The translations under genes were made by a program, and so were the position numbers. This document shows positions 29,252-40,534 of a stretch of 64,000 nt of DNA, piece by piece (within the stretch, counting starts at the first letter, position 1; every line of letters begins with the position of its first letter). The stretch covers positions 1 through 64,000 of the forward strand of contig JAMLIR010000012.1 of NCBI GenBank assembly GCA_023954045.1. The letters are read 5' to 3'. A model generated the notes under the pieces. That model was not told the DNA's origin. It saw only the letters and a list, made by a program, of their open reading frames with translations, and did no database searches. This DNA comes from Burkholderiaceae bacterium (GTDB lineage: Bacteria > Pseudomonadota > Gammaproteobacteria > Burkholderiales > Burkholderiaceae_E).

Positions 29252-30262
29252 ATGACGATTCGAGTAGCGATCAACGGATACGGCCGGATCGGCCGCAACG
29301 TGCTGCGGGCCCACTACGAGGGCGGCAAGAAGCACCCGATCGAGTTCGTCGCGATCAACGACCTCGGCGACGCGAAGATCAACGCGCACCTGACCCAGCA
29401 CGACACCGCGCACGGGCGCTTTCCGGGAACGGTGAAGGTCGACGGAGACTCGATCGTCGTCAACGGCGACCGGATCAAGGTGCTGTCGAACCGGAATCCG
29501 GCGGAGCTGCCCTGGGGACAGCTCGGCGTCGACGTGGTGCTCGAATGCACCGGCTTCTTCACCAGCAAGGAGAAGGCGTCGGCGCACCTGAAGGGCGGCG
29601 CGAAGAAGGTCATCATCTCGGCGCCCGGCGGCAAGGACGTCGATGCGACGGTCGTCTACGGGGTGAACCACGGCGTGCTGAAGGCTTCGCACACGGTCAT
29701 CTCGAACGCGTCGTGCACGACCAACTGCCTGGCGCCGATGGTCAAGCCGCTGCACGAGCGCATCGGCGTGCTCAACGGCCTGATGACCACGATCCACGCC
29801 TACACCAACGACCAGGTGCTCACCGACGTCTACCACGAGGACCTGCGCCGGGCGCGCTCGGCGACGATGTCGATGATCCCGACCAAGACCGGCGCGGCGG
29901 CTGCGGTCGGCCTGGTGCTGCCCGAATTGAACGGCAAGCTCGACGGCTACGCGATGCGCGTGCCCACGATCAACGTGTCGATCGTCGACCTGTCGTTCGT
30001 CGCCGCACGCGACACGACGGTCGACGAGATCAACGCGATCATGAAGGAGGCGGCCGAGGGCCCGATGAAGGGTATCCTCGCGTACACCACCGAGCCGCTG
30101 GTGTCGGTCGACTTCAACCACAACCCGGCTTCGAGCACCTTCGACGCGACGCTGACGAAAGTCTCGGGCCGCCTGGTCAAGGTCAGCAGCTGGTACGACA
30201 ACGAGTGGGGCTTCTCGAACCGGATGCTCGACACCACCGTCGCGCTGGTCAACGCGAAGTGA
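29252..30262 (+). CDS. gap: Glyceraldehyde-3-phosphate dehydrogenase, type I
   Basis: A 336-residue glycolytic dehydrogenase. NGYGRIGRN (8-16) binds the dinucleotide; the catalytic cysteine is C155 in SNASCTTNC, and WYDNEWG appears near the end. The D in AINDL after strand two fits NAD use. It lies 59 bp after tkt; a small unknown gene separates it from pgk. Confidence 0.98.
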   Translation: MTIRVAINGYGRIGRNVLRAHYEGGKKHPIEFVAINDLGDAKINAHLTQHDTAHGRFPGTVKVDGDSIVVNGDRIKVLSNRNPAELPWGQLGVDVVLECTGFFTSKEKASAHLKGGAKKVIISAPGGKDVDATVVYGVNHGVLKASHTVISNASCTTNCLAPMVKPLHERIGVLNGLMTTIHAYTNDQVLTDVYHEDLRRARSATMSMIPTKTGAAAAVGLVLPELNGKLDGYAMRVPTINVSIVDLSFVAARDTTVDEINAIMKEAAEGPMKGILAYTTEPLVSVDFNHNPASSTFDATLTKVSGRLVKVSSWYDNEWGFSNRMLDTTVALVNAK

Positions 30263-30317
30263 CGGTGCCGCGGACGCGCGTCCGCGCGCCCGCCGTGCGG
30301 CGCGACGCCGTGCGTCG

Positions 30318-30638
30318 ATGAGCAGCCGGATCACCGCCGCGGAAGCCGCGGCGCTGCTGAGGGAAATCCTCGCCGGGGAGCGCGGCCTGCGGCTGCGCGA
30401 CGCGAAGCGCCCTTGGGTGCGCATCGCGGTCGGCGAATGCGCGGTGACTGCCGGCGACGCGCAGGTCGTGTTCTTCGCCGACAGCGCGTCGCTGGACCAC
30501 GTCGCGACGATGCGCGTCGCCGACGGGCGCGCGGGCGCGTTCGCCGACTGGCTGCTCCACGACGGACTGAACCCGCTCGACCTGCTCGACGAGAGCGAGC
30601 GGATCGAGCTCGAACATCGCCTGCACGAGGCGGGCTGA
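30318..30638 (+). CDS. Small conserved-looking hypothetical protein in the gap-pgk interval
   Basis: A 106-residue soluble protein with strongly biased high-GC codon use like its neighbours, starting 55 bp after gap and ending 14 bp before pgk. I do not recognise the family. It begins with an amphipathic helix ([20 protein letters not shown]), has a central beta-rich stretch ([24 protein letters not shown]) and ends in an acidic helix ([18 protein letters not shown]). There are no cysteines besides C43, no signal peptide and no membrane segment. A role linked to carbon flow is only suggested by position. Confidence 0.7.
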   Translation: MSSRITAAEAAALLREILAGERGLRLRDAKRPWVRIAVGECAVTAGDAQVVFFADSASLDHVATMRVADGRAGAFADWLLHDGLNPLDLLDESERIELEHRLHEAG

Positions 30639-30652
30639 CACCGGAGGCTTCG

Positions 30653-31831
30653 ATGCGATTCCGACGCATGACCGATCTCGACCTGCGCGGCAAGCGCGTG
30701 TTCATCCGCGCCGACCTGAACGTGCCGCAGGACGACAGCGGCGCGATCACCGACGACACGCGGATCCGCGCGTCGGTGCCTGCGATCGAGCACTGCCTGA
30801 AGGCGGGCGCGGCGGTCATGGTCACCTCGCACCTCGGCCGCCCGACCGAAGGCAAGCTCGAGCCTGCCGATTCGCTTGCGCCGATCGCCGCGCGGCTGGG
30901 CGAACTGCTCGGCCGCCCGGTGCGGCTCGTCGCCGACTGGGTCGACGGTGGCTTCGAGGTCGCTCCCGGCGAGGTGGTGCTGCTCGAGAACTGCCGCGTC
31001 AACCGCGGCGAGAAGAAGAACGACGAGGCGCTGTCGCGCAAGATGGCGGCGCTGTGCGACGTCTACGTGAACGACGCGTTCGGCACCGCTCACCGCGCCG
31101 AGGCGACCACGCACGGGATCGCGCGCTTCGCGCCCGTGGCCTGCGCGGGGCCGCTGCTGGCCGCCGAGCTCGACGCGCTGGGCAAGGCCCTGGGCGACCC
31201 GAAACGGCCGCTGGTGGCGATCGTGGCGGGCTCGAAGGTGTCGACCAAGCTCACGATCCTGAAGTCGCTGGCGGAGAAGGTCGACCAGCTGATCGTCGGC
31301 GGCGGCATCGCCAACACGTTCATGCTGGCGTCGGGCCTGCCGATCGGCAAGTCGCTGGCCGAACGCGAGCTGGTCGGCGAGGCGAAGGCGATCATCGACC
31401 TGATGGCCTCGCGCGGCGCGCAGGTGCCGATTCCGGTCGACGTCGTCTGCGCGAAGGAATTCTCGGCGACGGCCGCGGCCACCGTGAAGCCGGCCTCCGG
31501 AGTCGCCGAAGACGACCTGATCCTCGACATCGGCCCGAAGACGGCCCAGGCGCTGGCCGCGCAGCTGAAGCAGGCCGGCACGATCGTCTGGAACGGGCCG
31601 GTCGGCGTGTTCGAGTTCGACGCGTTCGCCGGCGGCACCCGGGCGATCGCGAAGGCGATCGCCGAGTCGCCGGCGTTCTCGATCGCCGGCGGCGGCGACA
31701 CGCTGGCGGCGATCGCCAGGTTCGGCATCACCGACCGGGTCGGCTACATCTCGACCGGCGGGGGCGCGTTCCTCGAGTTCCTCGAAGGCAAGGCGCTGCC
31801 GGCGGTGGCGGCGCTGGCGGAGCGGGCCTGA
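30653..31831 (+). CDS. pgk: Phosphoglycerate kinase
   Basis: A 392-residue glycolytic kinase transferring phosphate from 1,3-bisphosphoglycerate to [37 protein letters not shown] and the nucleotide block GGGDTLAAI are present. The start at 30653 has CCGGAGG five bases upstream; an internal ATG at 30668 would give the commoner 387-residue length. It is transcribed with gap and pyk. Confidence 0.97.
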   Translation: MRFRRMTDLDLRGKRVFIRADLNVPQDDSGAITDDTRIRASVPAIEHCLKAGAAVMVTSHLGRPTEGKLEPADSLAPIAARLGELLGRPVRLVADWVDGGFEVAPGEVVLLENCRVNRGEKKNDEALSRKMAALCDVYVNDAFGTAHRAEATTHGIARFAPVACAGPLLAAELDALGKALGDPKRPLVAIVAGSKVSTKLTILKSLAEKVDQLIVGGGIANTFMLASGLPIGKSLAERELVGEAKAIIDLMASRGAQVPIPVDVVCAKEFSATAAATVKPASGVAEDDLILDIGPKTAQALAAQLKQAGTIVWNGPVGVFEFDAFAGGTRAIAKAIAESPAFSIAGGGDTLAAIARFGITDRVGYISTGGGAFLEFLEGKALPAVAALAERA

Positions 31832-32005
31832 CCGTCGTCGGGCCGTCGCCAGGGCGACCACGGCGCTGATGGCCTGGCCGGCGGCAGGCGCGGCGGCCTG
31901 CGCCTGCGGCCCGGACCGGCTCGACGCGCCGGGCGCGACGCGCGCCGCTGCGCCAGTCGGGTAGGATGGACGACCCTCCCCGACCGCCGCTTCGCGCTTC
32001 CCGCC

Positions 32006-33448
32006 ATGTTCCACCCCGCCCCCCGAGCCACCAAGATCGTCGCCACCCTGGGCCCTGCGTCGAGCGACCCCGGGATCCTCGAGCGGATGCTGCGCGCCGG
32101 GGTCAACGTGGTCAGGGTGAACTTCTCGCACGGCACCGCCGCCGAACATGCGGAGACGGTGCGCCGCGTGCGCGAGCTCGCCGAGCGCCTGCGCCAGAGC
32201 GTCGGCGTGCTCGCCGACCTGCAGGGCCCGAAGATCCGCATCGGCAAGTTCGCCGACGGGCGGATCACGCTCGCGGCCGGCGATCGCTTCAAATTCGACG
32301 TCGACGGCGCGCCCGGCGACCAGACGCGGGTCGGGCTCGACTACCCGGAGCTCGTCAACGACGTGAAGCCCGGGGACACGCTGCTGCTCGACGACGGCCG
32401 GATGATGATGCGCGTCGACCGCACCACGCCGCGGGAGATCGAGTGCACGGTGATCCAGGGCGGCGTGCTCTCGAACCGCAAGGGGATCAACCGGCAGGGC
32501 GGCGGGCTGTCGGCGCCGGCGCTGACCTCGAAGGACATGGAGGACATCAAGACCGCGATCGGCTTCGAGGCCGACTTCATCGCAGTGTCGTTCCCCAAGA
32601 ACGCAGCCGACATGTACATGGCGCGCGAGCTGATGCGCGCCAGCGGCGGGCGCGCACTGATGATCGCGAAGATCGAGCGCTACGAGGCGATCGGCAACCT
32701 CGAGGAGATCCTGAAGGCCTCGGACGGGATCATGGTCGCGCGCGGTGACCTCGCGGTCGAGGTCGGCGACGCGGCGGTGCCGGCGCTGCAGAAGCGCATG
32801 ATCCGCATGGCCAAGGAGCTCAACAAGGTCACGATCACCGCCACGCAGATGATGGAATCGATGATCGAGTCGCCGGTGCCCACCCGCGCCGAGGTTTCCG
32901 ACGTGGCCAATGCCGTGCTCGACGGTACCGACGCGGTGATGCTGTCGGCCGAGACCGCGGCCGGCAAGTACCCGGTCGAGACGATCGAGGCGATGGCACG
33001 CGTGTGCGTCGAGGCCGATCGCTCCGAGGTCAAGCCGTTGGACGCCGCGTTCCTGAGCCGGACGTTCACGCGCATCGACCAGACGATCGCGATGAGCGCG
33101 CTGTTCGTCGCGCACCACATGAAGGTGAAGGCGGTGGTGTCGCTCACGCAGTCCGGGTCGACCGCATTGTGGATGTCGCGGATCGACTCGGGCGTGCCGA
33201 TCTACGCGCTCACGCCCGAGGAGGCGAGCCGGCGCCGGATGTGCCTGTACCGCGAGGTGCACCCGATCGTGATGACGTACCACGCGCAGGAGCGCGAGGC
33301 CCTGCTGCTCGAGGCCGAGCAGCGTCTGGTCGACGCCGGCATCGTCGAGAGGGGCGACCTGATCGCGCTGACCATCGGCGAGCCGATCGGGAAGTCGGGC
33401 GGAACCAACACGCTGAAGATCGTCCGCGTCGGCGAGCACGGCGGCTGA
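32006..33448 (+). CDS. pyk: Pyruvate kinase
   Basis: A 480-residue enzyme making pyruvate and ATP. It starts RATKIVATLGPAS and has the metal and lysine site MIAKIERYEAIGNLEEI plus TATQMMESMI near residue 285, followed by the C-terminal regulatory domain (PIYALTPEEASRRRMCLYREVHPI). It is 174 bp downstream of pgk; that gap shows no gene or clear terminator. Confidence 0.97.
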   Translation: MFHPAPRATKIVATLGPASSDPGILERMLRAGVNVVRVNFSHGTAAEHAETVRRVRELAERLRQSVGVLADLQGPKIRIGKFADGRITLAAGDRFKFDVDGAPGDQTRVGLDYPELVNDVKPGDTLLLDDGRMMMRVDRTTPREIECTVIQGGVLSNRKGINRQGGGLSAPALTSKDMEDIKTAIGFEADFIAVSFPKNAADMYMARELMRASGGRALMIAKIERYEAIGNLEEILKASDGIMVARGDLAVEVGDAAVPALQKRMIRMAKELNKVTITATQMMESMIESPVPTRAEVSDVANAVLDGTDAVMLSAETAAGKYPVETIEAMARVCVEADRSEVKPLDAAFLSRTFTRIDQTIAMSALFVAHHMKVKAVVSLTQSGSTALWMSRIDSGVPIYALTPEEASRRRMCLYREVHPIVMTYHAQEREALLLEAEQRLVDAGIVERGDLIALTIGEPIGKSGGTNTLKIVRVGEHGG

Positions 33449-33616
33449 CCGGGCAGGCGGCCCGGTCGACGGCGCGCCGCGAAGGGCGTATTTCCTCGTC
33501 GCGTCGCCGGGGTGGGCGATAATGACGGGCTGCGGGAAATTCGCCGGGCTTCGCGGCAAACGGGGGCGTCCGACGCCTGCGCGGGGCCGTGCCAGGTTTC
33601 ACTTGTGGAGGTCGTC

Positions 33617-34681
33617 ATGCCCCTCGTTTCGATGCGCCAGCTGCTGGACCACGCCGCCGGGAACGGCTACGGGATTCCGGCGTTCAACGTCAACAACCTC
33701 GAGCAGGTCCAGGCGATCATGTCGGCGGCCAGCGAGCTCGATGCGCCGGTCATCATGCAGGCGTCGGCCGGCGCCCGAAAGTACGCGGGCGAACAGTTCC
33801 TGCGCCGGCTGATCGAGGCGGCGGTCGAGTCGTATCCGAAGGTGCCGGTGGTGATGCACCAGGACCACGGCCAGTCGCCGGCGATCTGCAAGGGTGCGAT
33901 CGACCTCGGCTTCTCGTCGGTGATGATGGACGGCTCGCTGCAGGAAGACGGCAAGACGATCTCCAGCTACGAATACAACGTCGACGTGACCCGCAAGGTG
34001 GTCGACATGGCTCACGCGGTCGGGGTCACGGTCGAGGGCGAACTCGGCTGCCTCGGCTCGCTCGAGACGATGAAGGGCGACAAGGAGGACGGCCACGGCG
34101 CCGAGGGCACGATGACGCGCGAGCAGCTTCTCACCGACCCCGAGCAGGCCGCCGATTTCGTTCGCAGGACGCAGGTCGACGCGCTGGCGATCGCGATCGG
34201 CACCAGCCACGGCGCCTACAAGTTCTCGCGCAAGCCGACCGGCGACATCCTCGCGATCTCGCGCATCAAGGAGATCCACGCCCGCATCCCGAACACCCAC
34301 CTGGTGATGCACGGCTCGTCGTCGGTGCCGCAGGAGCTGCTGGCCGAGATCCGCAAGTACGGCGGCGACATGAAGGAAACCTACGGCGTGCCGGTCGAGG
34401 AGATCCAGGAGGCGATCAAGTACGGCGTGCGCAAGGTCAACATCGACACCGACATCCGGCTTGCGATGACCGCGGCGATCCGTCGCTTCTTCGTCGAGAA
34501 CCCGTCGAAGTTCGATCCGCGCGAATACCTGAAGCCGGCGCGCGAGGCGGCCAAGGCGATCTGCCTGGCACGCTACCGGCAGTTCGGATGCGAGGGGCAG
34601 GGCAGCCGCATCAAGCCGGCGGCGCTGTCGGTGATGATCGAGCGCTATCGCAAGGGCGAGCTCGCGCAGGTCGTCACCTGA
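33617..34681 (+). CDS. fba: Fructose-bisphosphate aldolase, class II
   Basis: A 354-residue zinc aldolase of the class IIB/Calvin type: [14 protein letters not shown] with the zinc histidines, [20 protein letters not shown] and [15 protein letters not shown]. The start at 33617 ([27 protein letters not shown] region) has GTGGAGG seven bases upstream. It completes the carbon group starting with tkt. No RuBisCO is in the window, so this is glycolysis/gluconeogenesis unless that lies elsewhere. Confidence 0.97.
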   Translation: MPLVSMRQLLDHAAGNGYGIPAFNVNNLEQVQAIMSAASELDAPVIMQASAGARKYAGEQFLRRLIEAAVESYPKVPVVMHQDHGQSPAICKGAIDLGFSSVMMDGSLQEDGKTISSYEYNVDVTRKVVDMAHAVGVTVEGELGCLGSLETMKGDKEDGHGAEGTMTREQLLTDPEQAADFVRRTQVDALAIAIGTSHGAYKFSRKPTGDILAISRIKEIHARIPNTHLVMHGSSSVPQELLAEIRKYGGDMKETYGVPVEEIQEAIKYGVRKVNIDTDIRLAMTAAIRRFFVENPSKFDPREYLKPAREAAKAICLARYRQFGCEGQGSRIKPAALSVMIERYRKGELAQVVT

Positions 34682-34695
34682 AGATCGGACCGGCC

Positions 34696-35574
34696 GTGCC
34701 GGACGTCGTCATCGACGCGCGCCAGGCCGACCTCGGCCATGGCCTTGCCGTGCGGCGCGTGCTGCCGTTCGCCAGGCGGCGCATGGTCGGGCCGTTCATC
34801 TTCCTGGATCACGCGGGCCCGGTGACGTTCGAGCCGACGGTCGGGCGCAAGGCGGACGTGCGCCCGCATCCCCACATCGGGCTGTCGACGGTCAGCTACC
34901 TGCTGAGCGGCGCGATCACGCATCGCGACAGCCTCGGCGTCGAGCAGGTGATCCGGCCGGGTGACGTCAACTGGATGACCGCAGGCCGCGGGATTTCCCA
35001 CTCCGAGCGCTTCGAGGACCCGTCGGTGTTCGTCGAGCCGGGCATCGAACTGCTGCAGTCCTGGGTGGCGCTGCCCGAGGCCGACGAGGAAACCGAGCCC
35101 GCCTTCGACCACTATCCGGCGCGCGTGCTGCCCGAGGCGCGCGACGCCGGCGTCTGGATGCGGCTGATCGCCGGCGAGGCCTACGGGATGAGGAGCCCGG
35201 TGAAGACGCACTCGCCGCTGTTCTGCCTGCACTCGACGCTGGACGCCGGGGCCCGGATCGAGATGCCGCGCGGCCACGCGGAGCGCGCAGCGTACGTGGT
35301 CGCCGGCCGCGTCGGGCACGAAGGCAGCGACTACCGGACCGGCCAGATGCTCGTGTTCGGCGCATCCGGCGCGGCGCAGATCGAGGCGCGCGATGCGTCG
35401 ACCCTGATGCTGCTCGGCGGCGAGCCGCTCGGCGAACGCCACATCTGGTGGAACTTCGTCTCCTCGCGCCGCGAGCGCATCGAGCAGGCCAGTGCCGACT
35501 GGAAGGCCGGGCGCATCCCGCTGCCGCCCAACGACGCCGGCGAGTTCATCCCGCTGCCCGGGGATCGGCGCTGA
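34696..35574 (+). CDS. Pirin family protein
   Basis: A 292-residue bicupin. The N-terminal cupin carries the family metal ligands in RPHPHIGLSTVSYLLSG and HSERFED-containing AGRGISHSERFE; the C-terminal pirin domain starts near residue 165. GTG at 34696 is the best start in the short gap, 14 bp after the fba stop. Bacterial pirins have been reported as quercetinases or as redox-sensitive partner proteins; nothing here decides between these. Confidence 0.88.
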   Translation: MPDVVIDARQADLGHGLAVRRVLPFARRRMVGPFIFLDHAGPVTFEPTVGRKADVRPHPHIGLSTVSYLLSGAITHRDSLGVEQVIRPGDVNWMTAGRGISHSERFEDPSVFVEPGIELLQSWVALPEADEETEPAFDHYPARVLPEARDAGVWMRLIAGEAYGMRSPVKTHSPLFCLHSTLDAGARIEMPRGHAERAAYVVAGRVGHEGSDYRTGQMLVFGASGAAQIEARDASTLMLLGGEPLGERHIWWNFVSSRRERIEQASADWKAGRIPLPPNDAGEFIPLPGDRR

Positions 35575-35620
35575 CGGCCCGCGCCCGGCCGGTGGCCGTG
35601 GGGGCAGCGCCGCGGCGGGC

Positions 35621-35932
35621 TCAGCCTTCGATCGTCGCGCCGAGCGCGTTGTCGACGACCAGCGGTGTCTCGAAGTACTGCAGCGTCGGCACGCTGCCGT
35701 ACCTGTCCATCACGCGCTGGCGCCAGGCGGCGTCGTGCGCGGCTTCGGCGGCGGCGCGGGTCTTCCACAGGTAGAGCGCGCCGGTCCGCGAATTCGCCGC
35801 GTCGTAGAGGAAGGTCTTGCGGATCAGGTCGGGATTGCGACGCCAGGCGGGCGCGACCTCGCGCATGCCCTGAACCACCTCGTCGCGGCTCATTCCCGCG
35901 GGCAGGTCGAACATCACCAGTTCGCTGATCAT
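35621..35932 (-). CDS. Small monooxygenase-like (dimeric alpha/beta barrel) protein
   Basis: A 103-residue protein resembling YdhR/antibiotic-monooxygenase-like dimeric alpha+beta barrel proteins: opening [19 protein letters not shown] and the block LIRKTFLYDAANSRTGALYLWKTR. Its ATG overlaps the stop of the di-heme peroxidase gene by 4 bp, so the two are translationally coupled. It may act on a small aromatic or act as a binding protein; the activity is not known. Confidence 0.75.
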   Translation of the reverse strand: MISELVMFDLPAGMSRDEVVQGMREVAPAWRRNPDLIRKTFLYDAANSRTGALYLWKTRAAAEAAHDAAWRQRVMDRYGSVPTLQYFETPLVVDNALGATIEG

Positions 35933-37236
35933 CGTGCGCCCTCCTCGTCGTCGGCCCGCATCTTGCCACGCGCGGCGCGGGGCCCGGGCGGCGGCGGCGA
36001 CAGCGTCTCGAGGAACGCGATCAGGTCGTCGATCTCGCGCGGCGCGAGCTGGAGCGGGCGCAACAGGTTCTCGCCGTCGGCGTGCAGGCGATCGAGGTCC
36101 AGCTCCGAGTAGTGCCGGACCACGTCGCGCAGCGTCGCGAGGCTGCCGTCGTGCATGTAGGGCGCCGTCGCGAGCAGGCCGCGCAGCGACGGCGTGCGCC
36201 ATTCGCCCCAATTGCGATGCTGCAGGACCACCGTGCGGGTCTGCAGCGCGCGCCCCGACTCCGGCGCGGCGGCGCCCTCGTCGTTGAACGGCCCGAGCAG
36301 GTTGTAGCGGTCGGCGCGCACGCGTCGCACGCCGGCATGCCGTCCCGGGTCCACGCGGCCGGGCGCGACGACGAACGGGCGGCCGACGTCGTGGAACTCG
36401 CCGTTGCTGAACGACGGTCCGACGTGGCAGAGGCGGCAATTGCCGCGCCCCACGAACAACTTCAGCCCGCGCCGCGCGGCGGCCGGGTATCGCGCCGCCT
36501 GCGCGACGTCGCCGCGGGCGAGCGCGTCGCGGAAATCGTCGAAAGCGGTACGCGGCGAGCGCAGCGTCTCGAGCCAGGCGGCGATCGACTTGGCCGCCGC
36601 GACGGCGAGCAGTTCGTCGCCGGGCTCGGGGCCGAACAACCGGCCCAGGACGTCCATCGCGTTCGCGTCGCGGCGCAGGTGCGCAGCGATCCGCGCCGGT
36701 TGCGAGGCCATCTCCGACGGCGACAGCAGCGGGCGCAGCGTCGCGGCCCACAGACTGTCGGCGCCGCCGTCCCAGCCGAACCAGCGCCAGCCGGCCACGT
36801 CGAGCAGCCCCTGGGTGTTGCGATCGAGCGGCGCGGCGCCGAGCGCGCGCGGCCGGCCGTCGGTGAATCCGCGGGCCGGGTCGTGGCAGCTGGCGCAACT
36901 GATGCCGCCGCTTCCGGAGAGCGCCGGCTCGCCGAACAGGCGGCGGCCCACCGCGATCGCAGCCGGATCCCCGGACGCGCGATTGGTCGGGTCGGGAATC
37001 GGCGCGGGCGGCCAGGGCCCGTGCGAGACGACGAGCGCGACCTCGTCTGCGCTCAGCTCCTCGAGCACCGGCGCGGCGGTCGACCCGGCGGCGGATGCAG
37101 CCTGGGCGGAGACGGCCGGGGCGGCCAGCGCCGCCGCCGCGACCAGCGCCGCGGATGTCGCGGCCGCGGCGCTGCGTGTCCCGGCAGCCACGAGCCGGCC
37201 CACCGCGATCGCGGCGCCGATGCGCAAGCGCTTCAC
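35929..37236 (-). CDS. Di-heme cytochrome c peroxidase family protein (CcpA/MauG-like)
   Basis: A 435-residue exported protein with signal peptide (about 1-46). Two c-type heme motifs occur: [14 protein letters not shown] in the first half and [17 protein letters not shown] in the second. Family members reduce hydrogen peroxide with cytochrome electrons or, like MauG, oxidise protein side chains. Genes on either side (an amidohydrolase with a YtkA-like domain 19 bp upstream and the small monooxygenase-like protein) make a three-gene operon. Confidence 0.9.
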   Translation of the reverse strand: MKRLRIGAAIAVGRLVAAGTRSAAAATSAALVAAAALAAPAVSAQAASAAGSTAAPVLEELSADEVALVVSHGPWPPAPIPDPTNRASGDPAAIAVGRRLFGEPALSGSGGISCASCHDPARGFTDGRPRALGAAPLDRNTQGLLDVAGWRWFGWDGGADSLWAATLRPLLSPSEMASQPARIAAHLRRDANAMDVLGRLFGPEPGDELLAVAAAKSIAAWLETLRSPRTAFDDFRDALARGDVAQAARYPAAARRGLKLFVGRGNCRLCHVGPSFSNGEFHDVGRPFVVAPGRVDPGRHAGVRRVRADRYNLLGPFNDEGAAAPESGRALQTRTVVLQHRNWGEWRTPSLRGLLATAPYMHDGSLATLRDVVRHYSELDLDRLHADGENLLRPLQLAPREIDDLIAFLETLSPPPPGPRAARGKMRADDEEGAR

Positions 37237-37255
37237 CTCGGGAACGCGCTTCGGG

Positions 37256-38533
37256 TCAACGCACGTCGAGGTCGGCAGCGAGCCGTTCGGTGCGTCCGGC
37301 CAGCCGGACGTCGAAGCTCAGCTGCCAGCGTCCGGGCATGTGGAACAGCAGCCCGTCGGCGACCCAGGCCTGCGCCCCCCCGGCGCGCAGCACCGGCGCG
37401 TAGTTCATCCCGTGCCGGTGCGCGGGCATCGCTGCGTCGATCGCCAGGCCCTCGACGGATGCGGCGCCGGCGCGGGGGCACAACGCCGCGTCGACCGAGA
37501 AGCGCTCGCCGACGCGCACCGGTTGCGGCCGCGTCCTGAACACGAGCACCAGGCCGGCCGACTCGAGCGTCCGCGCGCCCGGGGCCTGCGCGGCGCGCAG
37601 GCAGTGCGCCGCGTCGCCCGGCGTGTCGGGCGGCGCGCCGGCCGCAACGGGCGGGCGTTCGCGGTTCGCCTTCCAGACCGGCGCGATCAGCGCGTCGGCA
37701 TTGCGCCAGGCGATCCGCTCGGCGAGCGCGGGTGGCAGCGACGCGAGCCAGCCGCGCGTCCACGACGCGTGCTCGGGGATGTAGAACAGGCGCTCCGGCG
37801 TGAAGGTGTCGGTGCCGACCATGAAGCGATCGGGAAATTCGTCGAAGGCGGCGCGCCATTCGGGGTCGGGCCGGCCGGCCGCGGCGTGATCCGAACGGAA
37901 CGCGAGGTCGGCCCAGAGCCGCGGGTACTTGCGGAGCAGCTCGCGGACGCGCTCGGGACGATCGAAGCCGGCGTGCGCCCAGATCACGCGCGCATCGGGG
38001 TCCTGGGCGAACAGCCGCTCGATCGCGTCGGCGTCCGAGTGCGCGTGAAGGATCAGGCCGTGCCGCTTCGCGAGCTGCACCAGGCGACGGGGCACCGGCA
38101 GGTCGGCATCGGCACCGTACAGGTGGAATTCGCCGATCGCCGCGTAGCGGTAGCGGCGCAGGCGATCCTCGAGGTGCGCGACGATCGAGTCGTCGCGCAT
38201 CCAGGTCGAGATCTCGCCGCGCTTGCGGTAGGGCCTGAGGCTCGGCACGATCAGGTCGGGCGCGGCGGCGAAAAGCCGCTGCGTGCCCTCGTCGTCGGAG
38301 CTGGACACCAGCGCATGGCGCAGCCCGGCCTTGCGCATCAGGGCGATCACGTCGGCGGTGGGCGCGACCTCCCAGGCGTCGTGGCTGTAGTGGACGTGCG
38401 CGTCGAAGATCGGCAGCGCCTCGACGTCGCTGCGGGCCACGGGCGGCGCAACGACGATCGCGGCGGCCAGCGCCCAGCCGGCGGGAGCGCCGGCGCGCCG
38501 TCGCCGCCGGTCGGCAAAGGGGTCGGTCGCCAT
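37256..38533 (-). CDS. Exported amidohydrolase with C-terminal YtkA/FixH-like domain
   Basis: A 425-residue protein. GGAGG six bases before the ATG at 38533 decides the start. A signal or anchor lies at about 17-35 after an RRRRR run (possible Tat). The amidohydrolase-like part has DAHVHYSH near 40, HAHSDAD in the middle, WAHAGFDRP and a late GTDTF. Residues about 325-425 look like a YtkA/FixH beta-sandwich ([43 protein letters not shown]). I have no name for the fusion. It is first in the operon with the di-heme peroxidase. Confidence 0.78.
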   Translation of the reverse strand: MATDPFADRRRRRAGAPAGWALAAAIVVAPPVARSDVEALPIFDAHVHYSHDAWEVAPTADVIALMRKAGLRHALVSSSDDEGTQRLFAAAPDLIVPSLRPYRKRGEISTWMRDDSIVAHLEDRLRRYRYAAIGEFHLYGADADLPVPRRLVQLAKRHGLILHAHSDADAIERLFAQDPDARVIWAHAGFDRPERVRELLRKYPRLWADLAFRSDHAAAGRPDPEWRAAFDEFPDRFMVGTDTFTPERLFYIPEHASWTRGWLASLPPALAERIAWRNADALIAPVWKANRERPPVAAGAPPDTPGDAAHCLRAAQAPGARTLESAGLVLVFRTRPQPVRVGERFSVDAALCPRAGAASVEGLAIDAAMPAHRHGMNYAPVLRAGGAQAWVADGLLFHMPGRWQLSFDVRLAGRTERLAADLDVR

Positions 38534-38695
38534 CGTGTGCCTCCTTGCAGTGCGCGCCATGCGGTGCACGATAGCGGAACTGCGGCGGCAGCGGTGGACA
38601 GGGCGAGCGTCGCGTGGGGTGTCTGCGTGCGGCACCGCGCGCTCGCGCGTCTATCATCCGCGTCGGGCCGACGTGCGCCCGCTCGAGGAGTCGCG

Positions 38696-39481
38696 ATGCC
38701 GAGATTCGCCGCCAACCTGTCGCTGATGTACACCGAACTGCCGTTCCTGCGGCGTTTCGAAGCCGCGGCGGCCGACGGCTTTCGCGCGGCCGAGTTCCTG
38801 TTCCCGTACGAGTTCGCCGAGGCCGAGGTCGCTGGCGCGCTGCGCGCCAGCGGCCTGCGGCAGGTGCTGTTCAACGCGCCCCCGGGCGACATGGCCGCCG
38901 GCGATCGCGGCACCTGCGGCGTGCCCGGCCGCGAGGACGAATTCCGCGCCGGCGTCGAGCGCGCGATCGGCTATGCGGCCGCGCTCGGATGCCCGCGGCT
39001 GCACCTGATGGCGGGCCTGGCCGGCGATGCGGGCGACCCGACGCAACGTGCCCGCCAGCGCGCGACCTACGTCGCCAACCTGCGCTGGGCAGCCCGGCGG
39101 CTCGCGCGCGAGGGCATCACCGCACTGATCGAGCCGATCAACACGCGCGACGTGCCTGGCTACCTGCTGAACACGCAGGCCGACGCGCACGCGATCGTCG
39201 CCGAGGTCGGCGAGCCCAACCTGAAGGTCCAGATGGACCTCTACCACTGCCAGATCGTCGAGGGCGACGTCGCGACGAAGATCCGCCGCTACCTGGCCGG
39301 TGTCGGCCACATGCAGATCGCGGGCGTCCCCGAGCGCCACGAGCCGGACACCGGCGAGCTGAACTACGCGTACCTGTTCGCGCTGATCGACGAGCTGGGC
39401 TACGAGGGGTGGATCGGCTGCGAATACCGGCCGCGCGGCGCGACACGCGACGGGCTCGGCTGGATCGAGCGCTGGCGCTGA
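38696..39481 (+). CDS. hyi: Hydroxypyruvate isomerase-like TIM-barrel protein
   Basis: A 261-residue sugar-phosphate-isomerase-like barrel. The opening [22 protein letters not shown], the central [16 protein letters not shown] with the metal glutamate and [17 protein letters not shown], and the late IGCEYRP fit hydroxypyruvate isomerase (Hyi) or the related OtnI. GAGGAG lies six bases before the ATG. It converts hydroxypyruvate to tartronate semialdehyde if the assignment is right. No glyoxylate carboligase or tartronate reductase is adjacent. Confidence 0.85.
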   Translation: MPRFAANLSLMYTELPFLRRFEAAAADGFRAAEFLFPYEFAEAEVAGALRASGLRQVLFNAPPGDMAAGDRGTCGVPGREDEFRAGVERAIGYAAALGCPRLHLMAGLAGDAGDPTQRARQRATYVANLRWAARRLAREGITALIEPINTRDVPGYLLNTQADAHAIVAEVGEPNLKVQMDLYHCQIVEGDVATKIRRYLAGVGHMQIAGVPERHEPDTGELNYAYLFALIDELGYEGWIGCEYRPRGATRDGLGWIERWR

Positions 39482-39596
39482 CGACTCGCGCGCGCCGCCT
39501 GCGGGCGCGGGTCGCGGCGAACCGGGCAGCGCTGCGGCGGCGGGCGGCGACCGCCCGGCGATCAGGCAAAATGACGGTTTTGCCGGGGCACACCCG

Positions 39597-40493
39597 ATGG
39601 CCGCCGTCTACCACTCGAACCTGCACTCGCTGCCGCTGCTGTCGCGCGGCAAGGTGCGCGACAACTACGCGGTCGGCGAAGACCGGCTGCTGATCGTGAC
39701 GACCGACCGGCTGTCGGCGTTCGACGTGATCATGGCCGACCCGATCCCGGACAAGGGGCGCGTGCTCAACCAGATGGCGCTGTTCTGGTTCGGGCGACTG
39801 GCCGACGTCGTGCCGAACCACCTGACCGGGGTCGACCCCGAGTCGGTGGTCGCTGCCGACGAGCGCGAACAGGTGCGCGGCCGCTCGATGGTCGTCAAGC
39901 GCCTGAAGCCGATCCTCGTCGAGGCGGTCGTGCGCGGCTACCTGATCGGCTCCGGCTGGAAGGACTACCAGGCGGGCGGCGCGGTCTGCGGCATCGCGCT
40001 GCCTGCGGGACTGCGGATGGCCGACCGGCTGCCCGAGCCGATCTTCACCCCCGCGGCGAAGGCGGAGCTCGGCGAGCACGACGAGAACATCGGCTTCGAC
40101 GAGATGTCCGCGCGCATCGGCGCACAGCTCGCGGGCCGGATCCGCGAAATCAGCCTCGAGCTGTACCGGCGCGCCAGCGAATACGCGGCCACCCGCGGCA
40201 TCATCATCGCCGACACCAAGTTCGAGTTCGGCCTCGACGCGCAGGGCACGCTGCACCTGATGGACGAGGTACTGACCGCCGATTCGTCGCGCTTCTGGCC
40301 TGCCGACGAGTGGCGACCCGGCATTTCGCCGCCGTCGTTCGACAAGCAGTTCGTGCGCGACTACCTCGAGACCGTGCCGGGCTGGAACAAGCGCCCGCCG
40401 CCGCCGCCGCTTCCGCGCGAGGTGATCGAGCAGACCGCCGCGAAGTATCGCGAGGCGCTGCGCCGGCTCACCGGCCAGGAACTCGCGGGCTGA
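39597..40493 (+). CDS. purC: SAICAR synthetase
   Basis: A 298-residue ATP-dependent ligase of purine synthesis joining aspartate to [31 protein letters not shown] at the start, [18 protein letters not shown] and [13 protein letters not shown] are family blocks. It is the first of purC-purE-purK-sua5 on the plus strand. Confidence 0.97.
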   Translation: MAAVYHSNLHSLPLLSRGKVRDNYAVGEDRLLIVTTDRLSAFDVIMADPIPDKGRVLNQMALFWFGRLADVVPNHLTGVDPESVVAADEREQVRGRSMVVKRLKPILVEAVVRGYLIGSGWKDYQAGGAVCGIALPAGLRMADRLPEPIFTPAAKAELGEHDENIGFDEMSARIGAQLAGRIREISLELYRRASEYAATRGIIIADTKFEFGLDAQGTLHLMDEVLTADSSRFWPADEWRPGISPPSFDKQFVRDYLETVPGWNKRPPPPPLPREVIEQTAAKYREALRRLTGQELAG

Positions 40494-40534
40494 GGCGGCG
40501 CGGACCCGACTCGATGGCCGACGGAGGATCGACG

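Noticed and set aside
29210-33559. Very long open frame (over 1400 codons) on the minus strand across the gap-pgk-pyk region
   Set aside because: It is a shadow of highly biased GC-rich genes on the plus strand, low in complexity (Arg/Asp/His-rich) and without family motifs.
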